Part shown: piece after piece, positions 9,582 through 18,511 of the stretch
Layout of the letters: each line of letters begins with the position of its first letter
Position numbering within the stretch: position 1 is the stretch's first letter
From: Sulfolobales archaeon
GTDB taxonomy: Archaea; Thermoproteota; Thermoprotei_A; Sulfolobales; NBVN01
DNA length: 64,000 nucleotides
Direction: 5' to 3'
NCBI GenBank assembly: GCA_025058345.1
Contig: JANXEN010000001.1
Coordinates: 223,358 to 287,357 of the forward strand
The notes under the pieces: generated by a model
What the model was told of the DNA's origin: nothing
The model's database searches: none
The model's input: the letters and a program-made list of their open reading frames with translations, nothing else
Made by a program: the position numbers and the translations under genes

Positions 9582-9968
9582 CTACGTTGTTGAGGTCTTT
9601 CTACCAACTACATTACTTAGAAATCTGTAGACGTATTCATCAACTATTATATCGCTATTACTTACTATTATTTTAAGTCCTTCGAATGGGTTTATAGGAG
9701 GTTCTGGTAGGCTTGGATCGGGTTTCTCTCTCCCCACGTAGATCCACTTAATTTTATTGTGTGGTCCTTTAGCTATTCTATACCAATACCTCCCGAAGTA
9801 GAGGTACTTAAGATTCAGCTCTTTTTTAACTACAAAGTGTAGAGGTTTTAAGTAGTAGCCTGTGTCCTTTATTAGTGAGTTGTATTCGTAGATCCTTCGA
9901 CGGTACGGGAGGAATAACTCCATAATTAGTTGGTAACCATCTTTAAGAGTCACATATCCCTTATTCAT
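9582..9968 (-). CDS. Conserved-looking hypothetical protein, basic and aromatic-rich
   Basis: 128 residues, no family recognised. Rich in Tyr, Lys and Arg with a run YFGRYWYRIAKGPHNKIKW and a Pro-rich PDPSLPEPPINPFEGL. No signal peptide, membrane segment or cysteine motif. The GRYWYR...KIKWIYVGREKP pattern suggests a small nucleic-acid-binding or structural protein, but that is a guess. It ends shortly after the tRNA-Thr gene, which is on the opposite strand. Confidence 0.6.
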   Translation of the reverse strand: MNKGYVTLKDGYQLIMELFLPYRRRIYEYNSLIKDTGYYLKPLHFVVKKELNLKYLYFGRYWYRIAKGPHNKIKWIYVGREKPDPSLPEPPINPFEGLKIIVSNSDIIVDEYVYRFLSNVVGRKTSTT

Positions 9969-10021
9969 GTACAGCTTACCTCAGAAGCTCGTTAATTGGT
10001 GTTATTAATGAAGTCACGCCC

Positions 10022-10459
10022 CTACGCTTTAGACAATGATAGAGATTTTAAACTATTTAAGACCTCCTCTATAATCCAATTAACGTAGGTTTCATCAATT
10101 CCCTTACTTTTAAGGGATTCCTTCACATATTTCTCAACTGTTGAGTAGTTCTTGAGTTCCTGATTTATCTTACGCCAGTTAATACCTTTTAAGGCGTTAG
10201 CTACTTTATCGTCGTAAGGCAGTACACCCTTAATCATTAGAAACGATATTACTGGATAGCCGACGTAGTTCCTGTATAGTGTCCCGTTATCGTTGCTGGA
10301 AACCTTACGGGCTTTTAAGTCAACCATAACTTTATATACCCTATCACCCACTGATGACGTAACCTCGGCTTCGTAATCGCTTAAAACCCTTACCCTACCA
10401 TCAGCTACACATCCCAAGGCTTCTAAGACCTTAACCCTCGGCGGTAGCTTCAGCAACAT
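10022..10459 (-). CDS. Unknown protein in the gcvT-gcvH operon
   Basis: 145 residues. The N-terminal half is strand-rich (VKVLEALGCVADGRVRVL, EAEVTSSVGDRVYKVMVDLKARKV) and the C-terminal half helical (EKYVKESLKSKGIDETYVNWIIEEVL). No family recognised and no catalytic motif seen. Its start is the base next to the gcvH stop, so it is translated from the gcvT-gcvH mRNA. The position suggests a role with the H protein, such as lipoylation or complex assembly, but this is inference from context only. Confidence 0.65.
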   Translation of the reverse strand: MLLKLPPRVKVLEALGCVADGRVRVLSDYEAEVTSSVGDRVYKVMVDLKARKVSSNDNGTLYRNYVGYPVISFLMIKGVLPYDDKVANALKGINWRKINQELKNYSTVEKYVKESLKSKGIDETYVNWIIEEVLNSLKSLSLSKA

Positions 10460-10897
10460 CTACTTCTCACTACTCATAATCTTATTCACATATTCTTCAG
10501 GATCCAGTAACTCACTTAGTTCATCAGGCTTCAATATCTCGATTTTAAATAACCACCCATCATCGTAGGGATGTGTGTTTACTAGTTCTGGGTGTAGGGT
10601 TAAAGCGTTATTAACTTCTACGACCTTACCACTTAGAGGTGAGTAAACGTCGCTTACAGCTTTGACGGACTCGATTATAGCTACGCTCTCACCTTTATTG
10701 ACGTACTTACCTACTTCAGGTAACTCAACGTTTACTACCTGTCTTAACTTCTTCTGAGCGTAGTCACTTACGCCGACTACTGCTATGTTTCCGGAGACGC
10801 TAATCCATTCATCGCTTTCACTATACTTAACGTTTGAGCTTTTCCTAACTAAGTACTCCCCCATAGATGTCTTAACTATTAAGTAGTTATCGCTCAT
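10460..10897 (-). CDS. gcvH: Glycine cleavage system H protein
   Basis: 145-residue lipoyl carrier that shuttles the aminomethyl group between P protein, T protein and dihydrolipoyl dehydrogenase. The lipoylated lysine is in IIESVKAVSDVYSPLSG near residue 75, followed by the usual NTHPYDDGWLFKIEI. The ATG at 10897 has a GAGGTG ribosome binding site. It lies 12 bases downstream of gcvT and directly abuts the following unknown gene. Confidence 0.96.
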   Translation of the reverse strand: MSDNYLIVKTSMGEYLVRKSSNVKYSESDEWISVSGNIAVVGVSDYAQKKLRQVVNVELPEVGKYVNKGESVAIIESVKAVSDVYSPLSGKVVEVNNALTLHPELVNTHPYDDGWLFKIEILKPDELSELLDPEEYVNKIMSSEK

Positions 10898-10909
10898 GGC
10901 TAAACACCT

Positions 10910-12016
10910 CTAAATAAGTGGGAAGTCAGAGATTTTAACTTCATATCTCTTATCTCTAATGAGAATATCTAAGCTAAAGCCCAGATACGCATGTGAGGTG
11001 TTGATGTATCCCATCCCAACACATCTCTCTAAGGTAGGTGAGTAAGCACCGCTAGTTACCTCACCAACGACTTCATCACCTGCTAAGATCCTATACCCAT
11101 GCCTAGGTATTGCCTTAACGTCTTTCTTCATCTTAAACCCAAACCTAAACCTCTTAACACCTTCCTTATACCTACTCCAAACTTCTTGACAGCCGATGCA
11201 GTCCTCCTTACCTCTTGTAAGGGCGATCCAGTACCGAGCCTCAATTGGGTTTACGTCCTCATCGATATCACTCCCGTAGAGGACGTAGCCCATCTCCGTC
11301 CTTAGGATATCGCGGGCCACTAGACCTGACGGCCTAACCCCAGCCTCAAGTAACTCACGATAGATCTTAATCCCGTTGGGTATATCAGACAGTATTTCAA
11401 ATCCGTAGGACCTCACCTCCTCACCTGTCCAACCACTACGACTTACTAAGAAGGTTTCTGAGTCACGTAACTTAAGCTTAGGAATGAAATTTAATAACTT
11501 CATCGTCTTAACTTCCTCAATACCTAACGATTCAAGGACCTCAGGTGATTTAGGTCCTTGAAGAGCTAACAAAACCGTTCTATCGGTTATGTCCTCAATA
11601 ACTACATCAGATTCAGACATCTTTAATTCCTCTCTAATCTCCTTCATCCACTGAAGGTTTTTCTCAGTATTAGCTGCATTACACACCATAAGCCATTCAT
11701 GATCACTTAACTTATAAAGCATTACATCATCTTTAATGCCTCCCCTCTTATTGAGTATCAATGCAGGGCCGCTCATCTCTCCCTGTCTTAGCTTGCTTAA
11801 GTCTTTAGTGGCGAGTTTTTGAAGAAATTCATAGGACTTAAACCCCTTTATGACTAATCTACCCATATGGCTAATATCGAAGAGTCCGGCCCTTAACCTA
11901 ACCTCCTTACACTCGTTGATCGGGTCTCCAAAGTCCATGGTTATTAACCAACCTGCGAATTGGCCTAAATTAGCGCCATAAGCTTTCTCAACGTCTATTA
12001 AGGGTGAACTTCTCAT
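10910..12016 (-). CDS. gcvT: Glycine cleavage system T protein (aminomethyltransferase)
   Basis: 368 residues, family length. It transfers the C1 unit from the H protein to a tetrahydropterin, releasing ammonia. Visible family motifs include LFDISHMGRLVIKG, LALQGPKSPEVLESLG, GWTGEEVRSYGFEI, ARDILRTEMGYVLYGSDIDE and the C-terminal GEVTSGAYSPTLERCVGMGYI. The carrier is probably a methanopterin-like pterin, given the cluster at 44-48 kb. Divergent from gcvPA, with only 68 bases between the starts. Confidence 0.96.
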   Translation of the reverse strand: MRSSPLIDVEKAYGANLGQFAGWLITMDFGDPINECKEVRLRAGLFDISHMGRLVIKGFKSYEFLQKLATKDLSKLRQGEMSGPALILNKRGGIKDDVMLYKLSDHEWLMVCNAANTEKNLQWMKEIREELKMSESDVVIEDITDRTVLLALQGPKSPEVLESLGIEEVKTMKLLNFIPKLKLRDSETFLVSRSGWTGEEVRSYGFEILSDIPNGIKIYRELLEAGVRPSGLVARDILRTEMGYVLYGSDIDEDVNPIEARYWIALTRGKEDCIGCQEVWSRYKEGVKRFRFGFKMKKDVKAIPRHGYRILAGDEVVGEVTSGAYSPTLERCVGMGYINTSHAYLGFSLDILIRDKRYEVKISDFPLI

Positions 12017-12084
12017 TTAAACCACAAATGATGTTTTCTTAGAAAATTATTAAGTCCTACTAATTTAGTTAATGGGATTTAAGG
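12017..12084. promoter_or_regulatory. Divergent promoter between gcvT and gcvPA
   Basis: Only 68 bases separate the two gcv start codons. A central A/T block (gaaaattattaagtcc) could serve as TATA box in both directions, giving coordinated and possibly leaderless transcripts. An in-frame TAA at 12070-12072 limits gcvPA to the TTG at 12085. Confidence 0.5.
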
Positions 12085-13473
12085 TTGCCCCACCAATGGA
12101 TACCTAACTCCTCACCATTTATTAAGAAATTGTTAATTAACGCTATAGGTATTAAGGAAGTTTCGGATCTCTTCAACGATATTCCGGAGGATTTAATAAT
12201 AAATAGAGAGTTGAATGTAGGGTTAGGGAAACCTTTAAGTGAATTCGAGGTTAAACGCCACTTCAAGCAGATAATTTCGAAAAATAAGGTGTTTTCTGAA
12301 CCACCACCATTTACTGGGGGAGGTATTTGCGCTCACTACGTTCCATCAGCAGTTAAAAGCATTATAAGTAGGGGTGAATTCTACAGCGCCTACACTCCAT
12401 ATCAGCCTGAAATTTCGCAGGGGATTCTGCAGGCACTCTTCGAGTATCAGAGCTTAATCTCTGAGTTATATGGCGTTGATGTAGTTAATGCTTCTATGTA
12501 TAATGGTAGCACAGCTGCAGCGGAGGCTATTAGGATGGCTTTAAGAGTTAATAAGCGGAAGAGGGTTTTAATCCCTCTGAACGTGAACCCGGAAGTTTAT
12601 GATGTAATTAATACTTGGTCTTTGGGGATGGAAGTCAGTATTGAGAGGGTGGGCTATGACCCACAAACAGGTGAGGTAAGCATTACTGACCTAGAATCTA
12701 AGCTTAAGGAAGGGGCAGTGAGCTCAGTCTATATAGAGTCACCTAATTACTTCGGCTGTATTGAGGTACGTTTAAGGGAGATGATAGACTTAATCCACAG
12801 GTACGGTGCGTTAGCTATAGTAAACGCGTTACCAATATCTTTAGGTGTTTTAGAAAGTCCTGGTAAATTAGGTGCTGATATAGTTGTTGGTGATGCTCAA
12901 TCATTAGGTCTTGGCATGAACTTCGGAGGACCTTCAGCTGGAATTCTAGGGGTTAGGGATGAGAAGTTAGTAAGTCAATTACCTGGAAGGTTGATTGGAG
13001 CTACGTCAGATAAGAACGGTAAACTAGGTTATGCTATGATCCTTCAGACGAGGGAGCAGCATATAAGGAGGGAGAGAGCAACTTCAAACATCACAACAAA
13101 TAGTTCCTTAATGGCTATAGCGTCTGCAGTGTACTTAAGCCTCCTCGGTGCTGAGGGAATTAAAAAAATAGGCGAGTCAATTCTCCTAAGGACTTACTAC
13201 GCGATTAAGAAGCTATCAGTAATTAATGATGTTAAAGCACCTTTATTTCCTGAAGGTAAGTACTTTAGGGAGGTCGCTATAGCGGTTGAAAGAGGTAGTT
13301 ACAGCGACTTACACCGCAAGATGCTTGAGAGGGGCTTATTAGGGGGTAAGTATATAGGTAGGGAATTCCCGGAGCTCGGTGAAGCATGTATAATGTGCTT
13401 CACAGAATTACACAGTAAGTCAGATATAGATCTACTCGCATCACACATTGCAACCTTATTAGGTGGTCATTGA
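12085..13473 (+). CDS. gcvPA: Glycine dehydrogenase (decarboxylating) subunit 1
   Basis: 462 residues; N-terminal half of P protein in the two-subunit form. It starts with MPHQWIPNSSP, the family's usual HxWIPN start, from a TTG codon. An in-frame stop 13 bases upstream and the lack of another start make the TTG firm. Conserved segments: YTPYQPEISQGILQALFEYQ, DVVNASMYNGSTAAAEA and GLGMNFGGPSAGILGVRD. The pyridoxal-phosphate lysine is on subunit 2, whose start overlaps this stop by one base. Confidence 0.95.
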   Translation: MPHQWIPNSSPFIKKLLINAIGIKEVSDLFNDIPEDLIINRELNVGLGKPLSEFEVKRHFKQIISKNKVFSEPPPFTGGGICAHYVPSAVKSIISRGEFYSAYTPYQPEISQGILQALFEYQSLISELYGVDVVNASMYNGSTAAAEAIRMALRVNKRKRVLIPLNVNPEVYDVINTWSLGMEVSIERVGYDPQTGEVSITDLESKLKEGAVSSVYIESPNYFGCIEVRLREMIDLIHRYGALAIVNALPISLGVLESPGKLGADIVVGDAQSLGLGMNFGGPSAGILGVRDEKLVSQLPGRLIGATSDKNGKLGYAMILQTREQHIRRERATSNITTNSSLMAIASAVYLSLLGAEGIKKIGESILLRTYYAIKKLSVINDVKAPLFPEGKYFREVAIAVERGSYSDLHRKMLERGLLGGKYIGREFPELGEACIMCFTELHSKSDIDLLASHIATLLGGH

Positions 13474-15002
13474 TGTGGAGGCAAGCCAATTGGGATGAGA
13501 AACCTATATTTAAGTTAAGCTCTTACGGGAAGCCAACTTTCCTCTTCAGCGATACAGCTGAATTCGAGAAGGAGGTAGGCAGCGCCGATAACTTAATACC
13601 TAAAGTGATTGCTAGGTCTGAAGCCCCTAAAATTCCAAACATATCGGAAGTTGAGGTCATCAGACATTTCACGAGGTTAAGCCAGATGAGTTACGGAGTG
13701 GATTTAGGTCCTGTCCCACTAGGTTCATGCACCATGAAATACAACCCTAAAGTATGTGAGGAGTTGGCTAACGATGAAGGTATAACTGACCTCCACCCCT
13801 ACCAAGATGAAAGCACTGTTCAAGGTATTTTAGAGATCCTATACCTACTTCAGAAATGGTTGGCTGAGATCACCGGTATGGATGAGTGTTGCCTCCAACC
13901 GCCGGCAGGAGCCTCCGGAGAGTTTACCGGCGCTTTAATGATTAGGAAATACCACCTAGATAGAGGGGAAGGATTTAGAAACGAGATGATAATCCCTGAC
14001 AACGCCCATGGAAGTAATCCAGCAAGTGCCGCTATGGCGGGATTTAAAGTCGTTAGAATACCTACATCGAACTCAGGTGAGGTAGATCTAGATGCGCTTA
14101 AGGCCGTATTGGGTGACAGGACTGCAGGGATAATGTTAACTAATCCTAACACTTTAGGGATTTTCGAGAGTAGAATAGTTGAGATAGCTAGTGAGGTACA
14201 TAAGGTTGGAGGCATTCTATACTACGATGGTGCAAATCTTAACGGCATACTCGGCATTGCGCGACCTGGTGATATGGGTTTTGACTTAGTCCATCTCAAC
14301 GTTCATAAAACTTTTAGCGCTCCGCACGGTGGCGGTGGCCCGGGTGCTGGAGTGATATGCGCTAAGGGAGAATTAACTGATTATCTTCCAGTGCCTAATG
14401 TAGGCTTCGACGGCACCAAATATTTCCTAAATTACAGTAAGAGAAAATCGATCGGTAAGATTTCTCAGTTCTATGGCAACGTGATACCGTTAGTGAAGGC
14501 ATTCATATACCTGCTGTCTTTAGGTCCGAATATAAGGGAGGTTTGTGAAGTAGCTGTCTTAAACACTAACTACTTCATTAAGTTGATTGACGGAGTAAGA
14601 GGTGTTTCAATTCCATACGGTAAGGGTAGATTCAGGAAGCATGAGGTCGTAATAAGTTTTGAAGACCTACTTAAGGATACTGGAATCAACGCTGAGGAGG
14701 TCGCTAAAGCCTTAATAGATAAGGGAGTATACGCCCCAACCATATACTTTCCGTTAATAGTTAATGAGGCACATATGATAGAATTCACCGAAAGCGAAAC
14801 TATGGAGAACATAGAACTATATGCTAAGGTATATAGGGAGATAGTTGAAGAGGCGTATAAGGATCCAGCAAAGCTAAGGAATTGCCCTGAGAACACCTCC
14901 ATCACTAGGTTAGACCTAGGATTAGCTAACCACCCACTAACTAGGTCACCAGACTTCAAGTTCTTGGGTAGGTTGAAAGGAGCTGTGCGATCAGACATTT
15001 AA
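13473..15002 (+). CDS. gcvPB: Glycine dehydrogenase (decarboxylating) subunit 2
   Basis: 509 residues; carries the pyridoxal phosphate lysine in NVHKTFSAPHGGGGPGAG. Other conserved stretches: LGSCTMKYNPKVCEELA, LQPPAGASGEFTGALMIR and AHGSNPASAAMAGF. The ATG at 13473 shares its A with the gcvPA TGA stop (TGATG), implying coupled translation; a GGTGG site lies upstream. The stop overlaps by bases the stop of the convergent NAD-kinase-like gene. Confidence 0.96.
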   Translation: MWRQANWDEKPIFKLSSYGKPTFLFSDTAEFEKEVGSADNLIPKVIARSEAPKIPNISEVEVIRHFTRLSQMSYGVDLGPVPLGSCTMKYNPKVCEELANDEGITDLHPYQDESTVQGILEILYLLQKWLAEITGMDECCLQPPAGASGEFTGALMIRKYHLDRGEGFRNEMIIPDNAHGSNPASAAMAGFKVVRIPTSNSGEVDLDALKAVLGDRTAGIMLTNPNTLGIFESRIVEIASEVHKVGGILYYDGANLNGILGIARPGDMGFDLVHLNVHKTFSAPHGGGGPGAGVICAKGELTDYLPVPNVGFDGTKYFLNYSKRKSIGKISQFYGNVIPLVKAFIYLLSLGPNIREVCEVAVLNTNYFIKLIDGVRGVSIPYGKGRFRKHEVVISFEDLLKDTGINAEEVAKALIDKGVYAPTIYFPLIVNEAHMIEFTESETMENIELYAKVYREIVEEAYKDPAKLRNCPENTSITRLDLGLANHPLTRSPDFKFLGRLKGAVRSDI

Positions 15003-16129
15003 GTAAAACTTAACACCCTAATTACCATCTCCTCATTACTACCGACTATCACTCTTATGTAACCCTCTAGCTCTTTATCAATTTCCGGATCACCTGTATC
15101 AACCCTAAGATACTTCAACTCAAGTAACTTATTTCGGGTAGCCACAATAATTAAACTATGCTTCCCGACAATCCTTATAACTTCTGGTGATATTTGCTGA
15201 TTGCCCCTACCAAGTATGAAGCCTTGCCTACCTATAGGTGTTAAAAGTATTTTAACATCTCTGTAATCCTTAAGTAGCTCTAATATCCGCCTCTCACTTA
15301 AATCCTTACCAACTAAGTTTCCATTAAATACAGCATCAACACCTAATAACGTCTTAGGTACGCCTAACCTATCAGCAATGGCCTTAATTGTTGTTCCAGG
15401 ACCTAAGAGGTATAGAGTATTAGACTTCATGACATGCTCGACAACATACTCAGCTACTTCATCCTTATCCGCATCAGAACTTCTGAAGTCCTTAGAGGGG
15501 GTAAGTAATTCCTTAGCTTGCGGTACTTTAGCTATGCCGTAAACCCTAACTTTGATAACGTCATCCTTCAGACTCCTTTCGTCGACATCAGCTACCTCAC
15601 CTAATTCCATAGATGTTGCGTTATTGATGTATGCGGAAACTATTTCCGCAGCCGCTTCAGGACTCATAGCAAATACACCGGAATACATCTTAACACCTGA
15701 GGGTACACCGAGTATCGGGATGGAGCTACCTACAACATCATATACATCTTTAGCGGTGCCATCACCACCTACAAAAACCACTAAATCAACTCCTTCATTA
15801 ACCATTAACTCACATGAACGTATAGTATCGGCCTTCGTGGTTTCACTCCCTATGTCAAGGGTCAATACCTTTACGGATTTAAAGAAATCCTTCGCATAAT
15901 TCCAACCCATCTGTTTTGGGGGAACTATAAGACTTAATTCACCTACACGCTCGCTCAACTTTTTAAGGAATCTAAAAGCTCTGACGGGAGCTACCGGCTT
16001 ACTTCCCCTCTTTATAGACTCTAAATAGAGATCACCGTCAGTACCCTTCAAGCCGACGCTACCTCCCATACCGGCTATCGGATTCACTAAGAAGCCTATA
16101 GTGAAGTTACTTTCGCCCAACTCACACAC
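14999..16129 (-). CDS. ATP-NAD/AcoX-type kinase family protein
   Basis: 376 residues. An N-terminal NAD-kinase-like Rossmann part starts IGFLVNPIAGMGGSVGLKGTDG and carries the diagnostic VVFVGGDGTAKDVYDVV. The C-terminal half includes a GRGNQQISPEVIR block seen in COG3199-type archaeal proteins. Probable role: phosphorylation of NAD or a related substrate, but substrate is unproven for this subfamily. It starts at GTG 16129, and its 3' end overlaps that of gcvPB in a TTAA, so transcription converges there. Confidence 0.8.
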   Translation of the reverse strand: MCELGESNFTIGFLVNPIAGMGGSVGLKGTDGDLYLESIKRGSKPVAPVRAFRFLKKLSERVGELSLIVPPKQMGWNYAKDFFKSVKVLTLDIGSETTKADTIRSCELMVNEGVDLVVFVGGDGTAKDVYDVVGSSIPILGVPSGVKMYSGVFAMSPEAAAEIVSAYINNATSMELGEVADVDERSLKDDVIKVRVYGIAKVPQAKELLTPSKDFRSSDADKDEVAEYVVEHVMKSNTLYLLGPGTTIKAIADRLGVPKTLLGVDAVFNGNLVGKDLSERRILELLKDYRDVKILLTPIGRQGFILGRGNQQISPEVIRIVGKHSLIIVATRNKLLELKYLRVDTGDPEIDKELEGYIRVIVGSNEEMVIRVLSFT

Positions 16130-16194
16130 CCACAGGTATAATACTACAGCTACGTTATTAAGAAATCTTAATCGTTTGCCACAATGGTGGTCTT

Positions 16195-16800
16195 ATGCGA
16201 TGCACTTACTGCCACTCGGTGAACGTGATGTGGGATTACGGGAGGGGATGCGTAATATGCGGTGATTGCGGCACCGTATTAGATGTCATATATTACTTTC
16301 ATCCTACGATAAACCTTCAGGAAGAACAACCTACTAGGAATTCAAAGTACGCTAGTAATAAACCATCGATAAGCAAACATACGAGAACTTATCTAAGGTT
16401 GATGAGGAAAGCTTCTGAGTACGGCTTAGAGGTGGATAACGAGGTATTTAAGAAGTACTCTTCAGGGGTTTCCCCGTTGATTAAGGTGTTTAAAAAGCCT
16501 AATGTAGACCTTAGTAGATTGACTGCTGAAGAGCCTGTGAAGATCGTGTTAGATGTTATTAGGAAGTATCCTAGGTTAGCGTCGAGGACAGATAGGGCTA
16601 AGGTAGCCTTAGCTAAAATCGCATTAAGTATCGTTTCAGAAAGCGATATAGATATTAAGAAGTTAAGTCATGAATTGGGCATCAGTGAAGTACATATACG
16701 TAGGTTGCATAGAGTCATTACCGATGAGTTCGGATTTTTAAGTGATGTTAGAAGAATAATTATAAATAATGGAGAGGTAAAGTACTTAAACACTACATAA
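16195..16800 (+). CDS. Short TFB-like protein with intact zinc ribbon (TFB3-like)
   Basis: 201 residues. Zinc ribbon CTYC...CGDC occupies the first 30 residues and is complete, unlike that of the main TFB. A conserved B-reader is missing; a helical region (VDLSRLTAEEPVKIVLDVIRKYP) and an HTH-like end (IDIKKLSHELGISEVHIRRLHRV) follow. It is much shorter than TFB (about 300). Sulfolobus TFB3 has a comparable truncated layout and acts as an activator. ATG at 16195 with a GGTGG site; divergent from the kinase gene. Confidence 0.75.
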   Translation: MRCTYCHSVNVMWDYGRGCVICGDCGTVLDVIYYFHPTINLQEEQPTRNSKYASNKPSISKHTRTYLRLMRKASEYGLEVDNEVFKKYSSGVSPLIKVFKKPNVDLSRLTAEEPVKIVLDVIRKYPRLASRTDRAKVALAKIALSIVSESDIDIKKLSHELGISEVHIRRLHRVITDEFGFLSDVRRIIINNGEVKYLNTT

Positions 16801-16960
16801 TTAGGAGTAATCCCTTACCGTAATACCGGCTGGCATGGTTACTTAAACTGAAGCCCGCTGATGCACTAAGTTCAAGGTGTTGAGATATACATCTTGATAT
16901 ACGATAAGCTTATAAACTCAAGTGCTCACAATGCATTGATTAGGAGGACTAAATAGAAAG

Positions 16961-17374
16961 ATGGCTCAAACCCAGACCATAGGATCAAGTGACCAAGCGT
17001 TAAACCTAGAAGGGATTATCGGAAAGCATATATTCGCAAACCTCTACGACGCTGATCCAAACATTATCAATGATGAAGACTTCCTTAGGAACTTAATAAA
17101 AGATGCCGCACGCTTAGCTAATATGACCTTAATCGAGGTAAAGTCGTGGAAGGTTGAGGGTACTAAAGGCGGTGTTTCAGTTCTAGCCCTAATCACCGAA
17201 TCTCACATAGCACTACATACGTGGGTTGAATACCGTTTCGCGACGTTAGATATCTACACATGTGGTGAGAAAAGCGATCCATGGACAGCTTTCGAGTACT
17301 TAGTCTCCATGTTAAAACCCAAAACATTTAGAGTCAATTACTCAGACAGGTCGTCAACCCCACCCATAAAGTGA
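16961..17374 (+). CDS. speD: Pyruvoyl-dependent decarboxylase, AdoMetDC/arginine decarboxylase family
   Basis: 137 residues. The processing site is ITESHIALHTWVEY: cleavage before the serine of ESH makes the pyruvoyl cofactor. The remaining core matches too (GKHIFANLYD; FATLDIYTCGEKSDPWTAFEYL). Crenarchaea hold two paralogues, one acting on S-adenosylmethionine and one on arginine. The agmatinase gene 1.3 kb away and the length suggest arginine decarboxylase, but assignment is not certain. A GGAGG site lies 15 bases before the ATG, with TATA-like gcttataaac further upstream. Confidence 0.85.
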   Translation: MAQTQTIGSSDQALNLEGIIGKHIFANLYDADPNIINDEDFLRNLIKDAARLANMTLIEVKSWKVEGTKGGVSVLALITESHIALHTWVEYRFATLDIYTCGEKSDPWTAFEYLVSMLKPKTFRVNYSDRSSTPPIK

Positions 17375-17501
17375 TACCTAACTACCACCCTATTTTTATT
17401 TTTTAATACCTATTTTACAGTGAGGAACCTTAAATTGAAGGTTTAATCTTTCAGGAATTTACTTCACAGTACTTGAATGATAGTACATAAGATGATTATG
17501 G

Positions 17502-17599
17502 AGCCGCCGCCGGGATTTGAACCCGGGACCTCCGCCTTACCAGGGCGGCGCCTAGTGCCTCATCAATGCTTGAGGCTCCACCCGCTGAGCTACGGCGGC
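17502..17599 (-). tRNA. tRNA-Thr (GGU) with a non-canonical intron between D arm and anticodon stem
   Basis: Acceptor gccgccg/cggcggc, discriminator T, anticodon stem-loop ccgcc-ctggtaa-ggcgg (anticodon GGT), T arm ccggg-ttcaaat-cccgg. Between the D stem (gctc...gagc) and the anticodon stem lie 26 bases where one is expected, so about 25 are intron. The insertion can fold by pairing gcctca with tgaggc. Removal leaves a 73-base tRNA closely matching tRNA-Thr(UGU) of this window. Exact splice sites are ambiguous by one or two bases. Confidence 0.92.
17549..17574 (-). other. tRNA-Thr(GGU) intron, non-canonical position (about nucleotide 25/26)
   Basis: About 25 of these 26 bases are intron; one remains as nucleotide 26. 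The hairpin gcctca/tgaggc brings the exon ends together, as in a bulge-helix-bulge substrate for the splicing endonuclease encoded at 23129. Confidence 0.75.
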
Positions 17600-17746
17600 A
17601 TCTAACAATACCTCTACCCCTATCTTTTAAACTTTTCATGGCGTCATTAACGGTAGTGATGCAGTTGATGAAATTCTCAACATCTTTAAGACTTTCAAAC
17701 AGGGTGAATTTATAAAAAGTAGTAATTATTTTTTAAAAAAAGATGG

Positions 17747-18511
17747 TTACTTAAGGACTCCTAGCAATTTAAATGCGTCTGTATATCCTTTTATCATATA
17801 AGCTATGTCATGCCTAAGTGAGATGAAGTTAAATCCTCTCTTAACCTTATCTAGGGCGTCCTGCGGGTCTGAAGTCATTATACCTGCTATTTTGCCAGCA
17901 GCTTTAGCTGCGTTTAAAACCTTATCGACTGCAGCTATATACTTTGGATTGTTGAATTCCTGGAATATCCCTAGTGAGGCTGATAGGTCGTTAGGGCCTA
18001 CAAAGACACCATCTATACCGTTGACTGAAAGTATTTCTTCGACGTTGTTGACGGCGTTTTCAGACTCTATCTGAACTATGACTAACGTATCATCATTAGC
18101 TGTTCTGAAGTATTCCTTAGCGCTCTTAAAGCCATACATGATACATCTTCTAGGGCCTACACCCCTAATACCTTGTGGTGGGTATTTAGCAGCTTTGACT
18201 GCCTGTATAGCTTCATCTTTGTTCTCCACCTGCGGTACTAGAATTCCTTGAGCACCGGTGTCTAAGACTCTCTTAATGATTACGAAGTCATTCCAAGGAA
18301 CTCTAACTATAGGTACAACGTTAGTGAATCTTAAAGGCATCATTAAGAACTCAACATCCTTAACGTCAAGCGGTGTGTGTTCCATATCGATGACGAACCA
18401 ATCGAAGGGTAAATGTGAGAGTGCCTCAGTAATTTCCGGGTATCCCATAGTGATCCAGGTACCGTAGGTGACTTCACCCTTAGAGACCTTCTCCTTAACC
18501 CTGTTGACCAT
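17747..18511 (-). CDS. HpcH/HpaI family aldolase
   Basis: 254-residue class II aldolase of the 2-dehydro-3-deoxyglucarate/4-hydroxy-2-oxovalerate type. Family motifs: WFVIDMEHTPLD near residue 36, VRVPW near 69, GAQGILVPQVEN, the metal-site glutamate in IVQIESENAVNN and GIDGVFVGPNDLSASLG. It cleaves a 2-keto-3-deoxy acid to pyruvate (or a relative) and an aldehyde; the actual substrate cannot be read. ATG at 18511 preceded by GGTGG. Single leftward gene with an A/T-rich element (ctttttatta) upstream. Confidence 0.9.
   Translation of the reverse strand: MVNRVKEKVSKGEVTYGTWITMGYPEITEALSHLPFDWFVIDMEHTPLDVKDVEFLMMPLRFTNVVPIVRVPWNDFVIIKRVLDTGAQGILVPQVENKDEAIQAVKAAKYPPQGIRGVGPRRCIMYGFKSAKEYFRTANDDTLVIVQIESENAVNNVEEILSVNGIDGVFVGPNDLSASLGIFQEFNNPKYIAAVDKVLNAAKAAGKIAGIMTSDPQDALDKVKRGFNFISLRHDIAYMIKGYTDAFKLLGVLK

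Noticed and set aside
16840-16900. Possible second C/D box sRNA (ctga and ctgatgc near 16850)
   Set aside because: No upstream C box and wrong spacing; kept as ordinary promoter-region sequence.
17638-17715. Short ORF of about 25 codons between the tRNA-Thr and the aldolase gene
   Set aside because: Too short, no ribosome binding site and no recognisable product.
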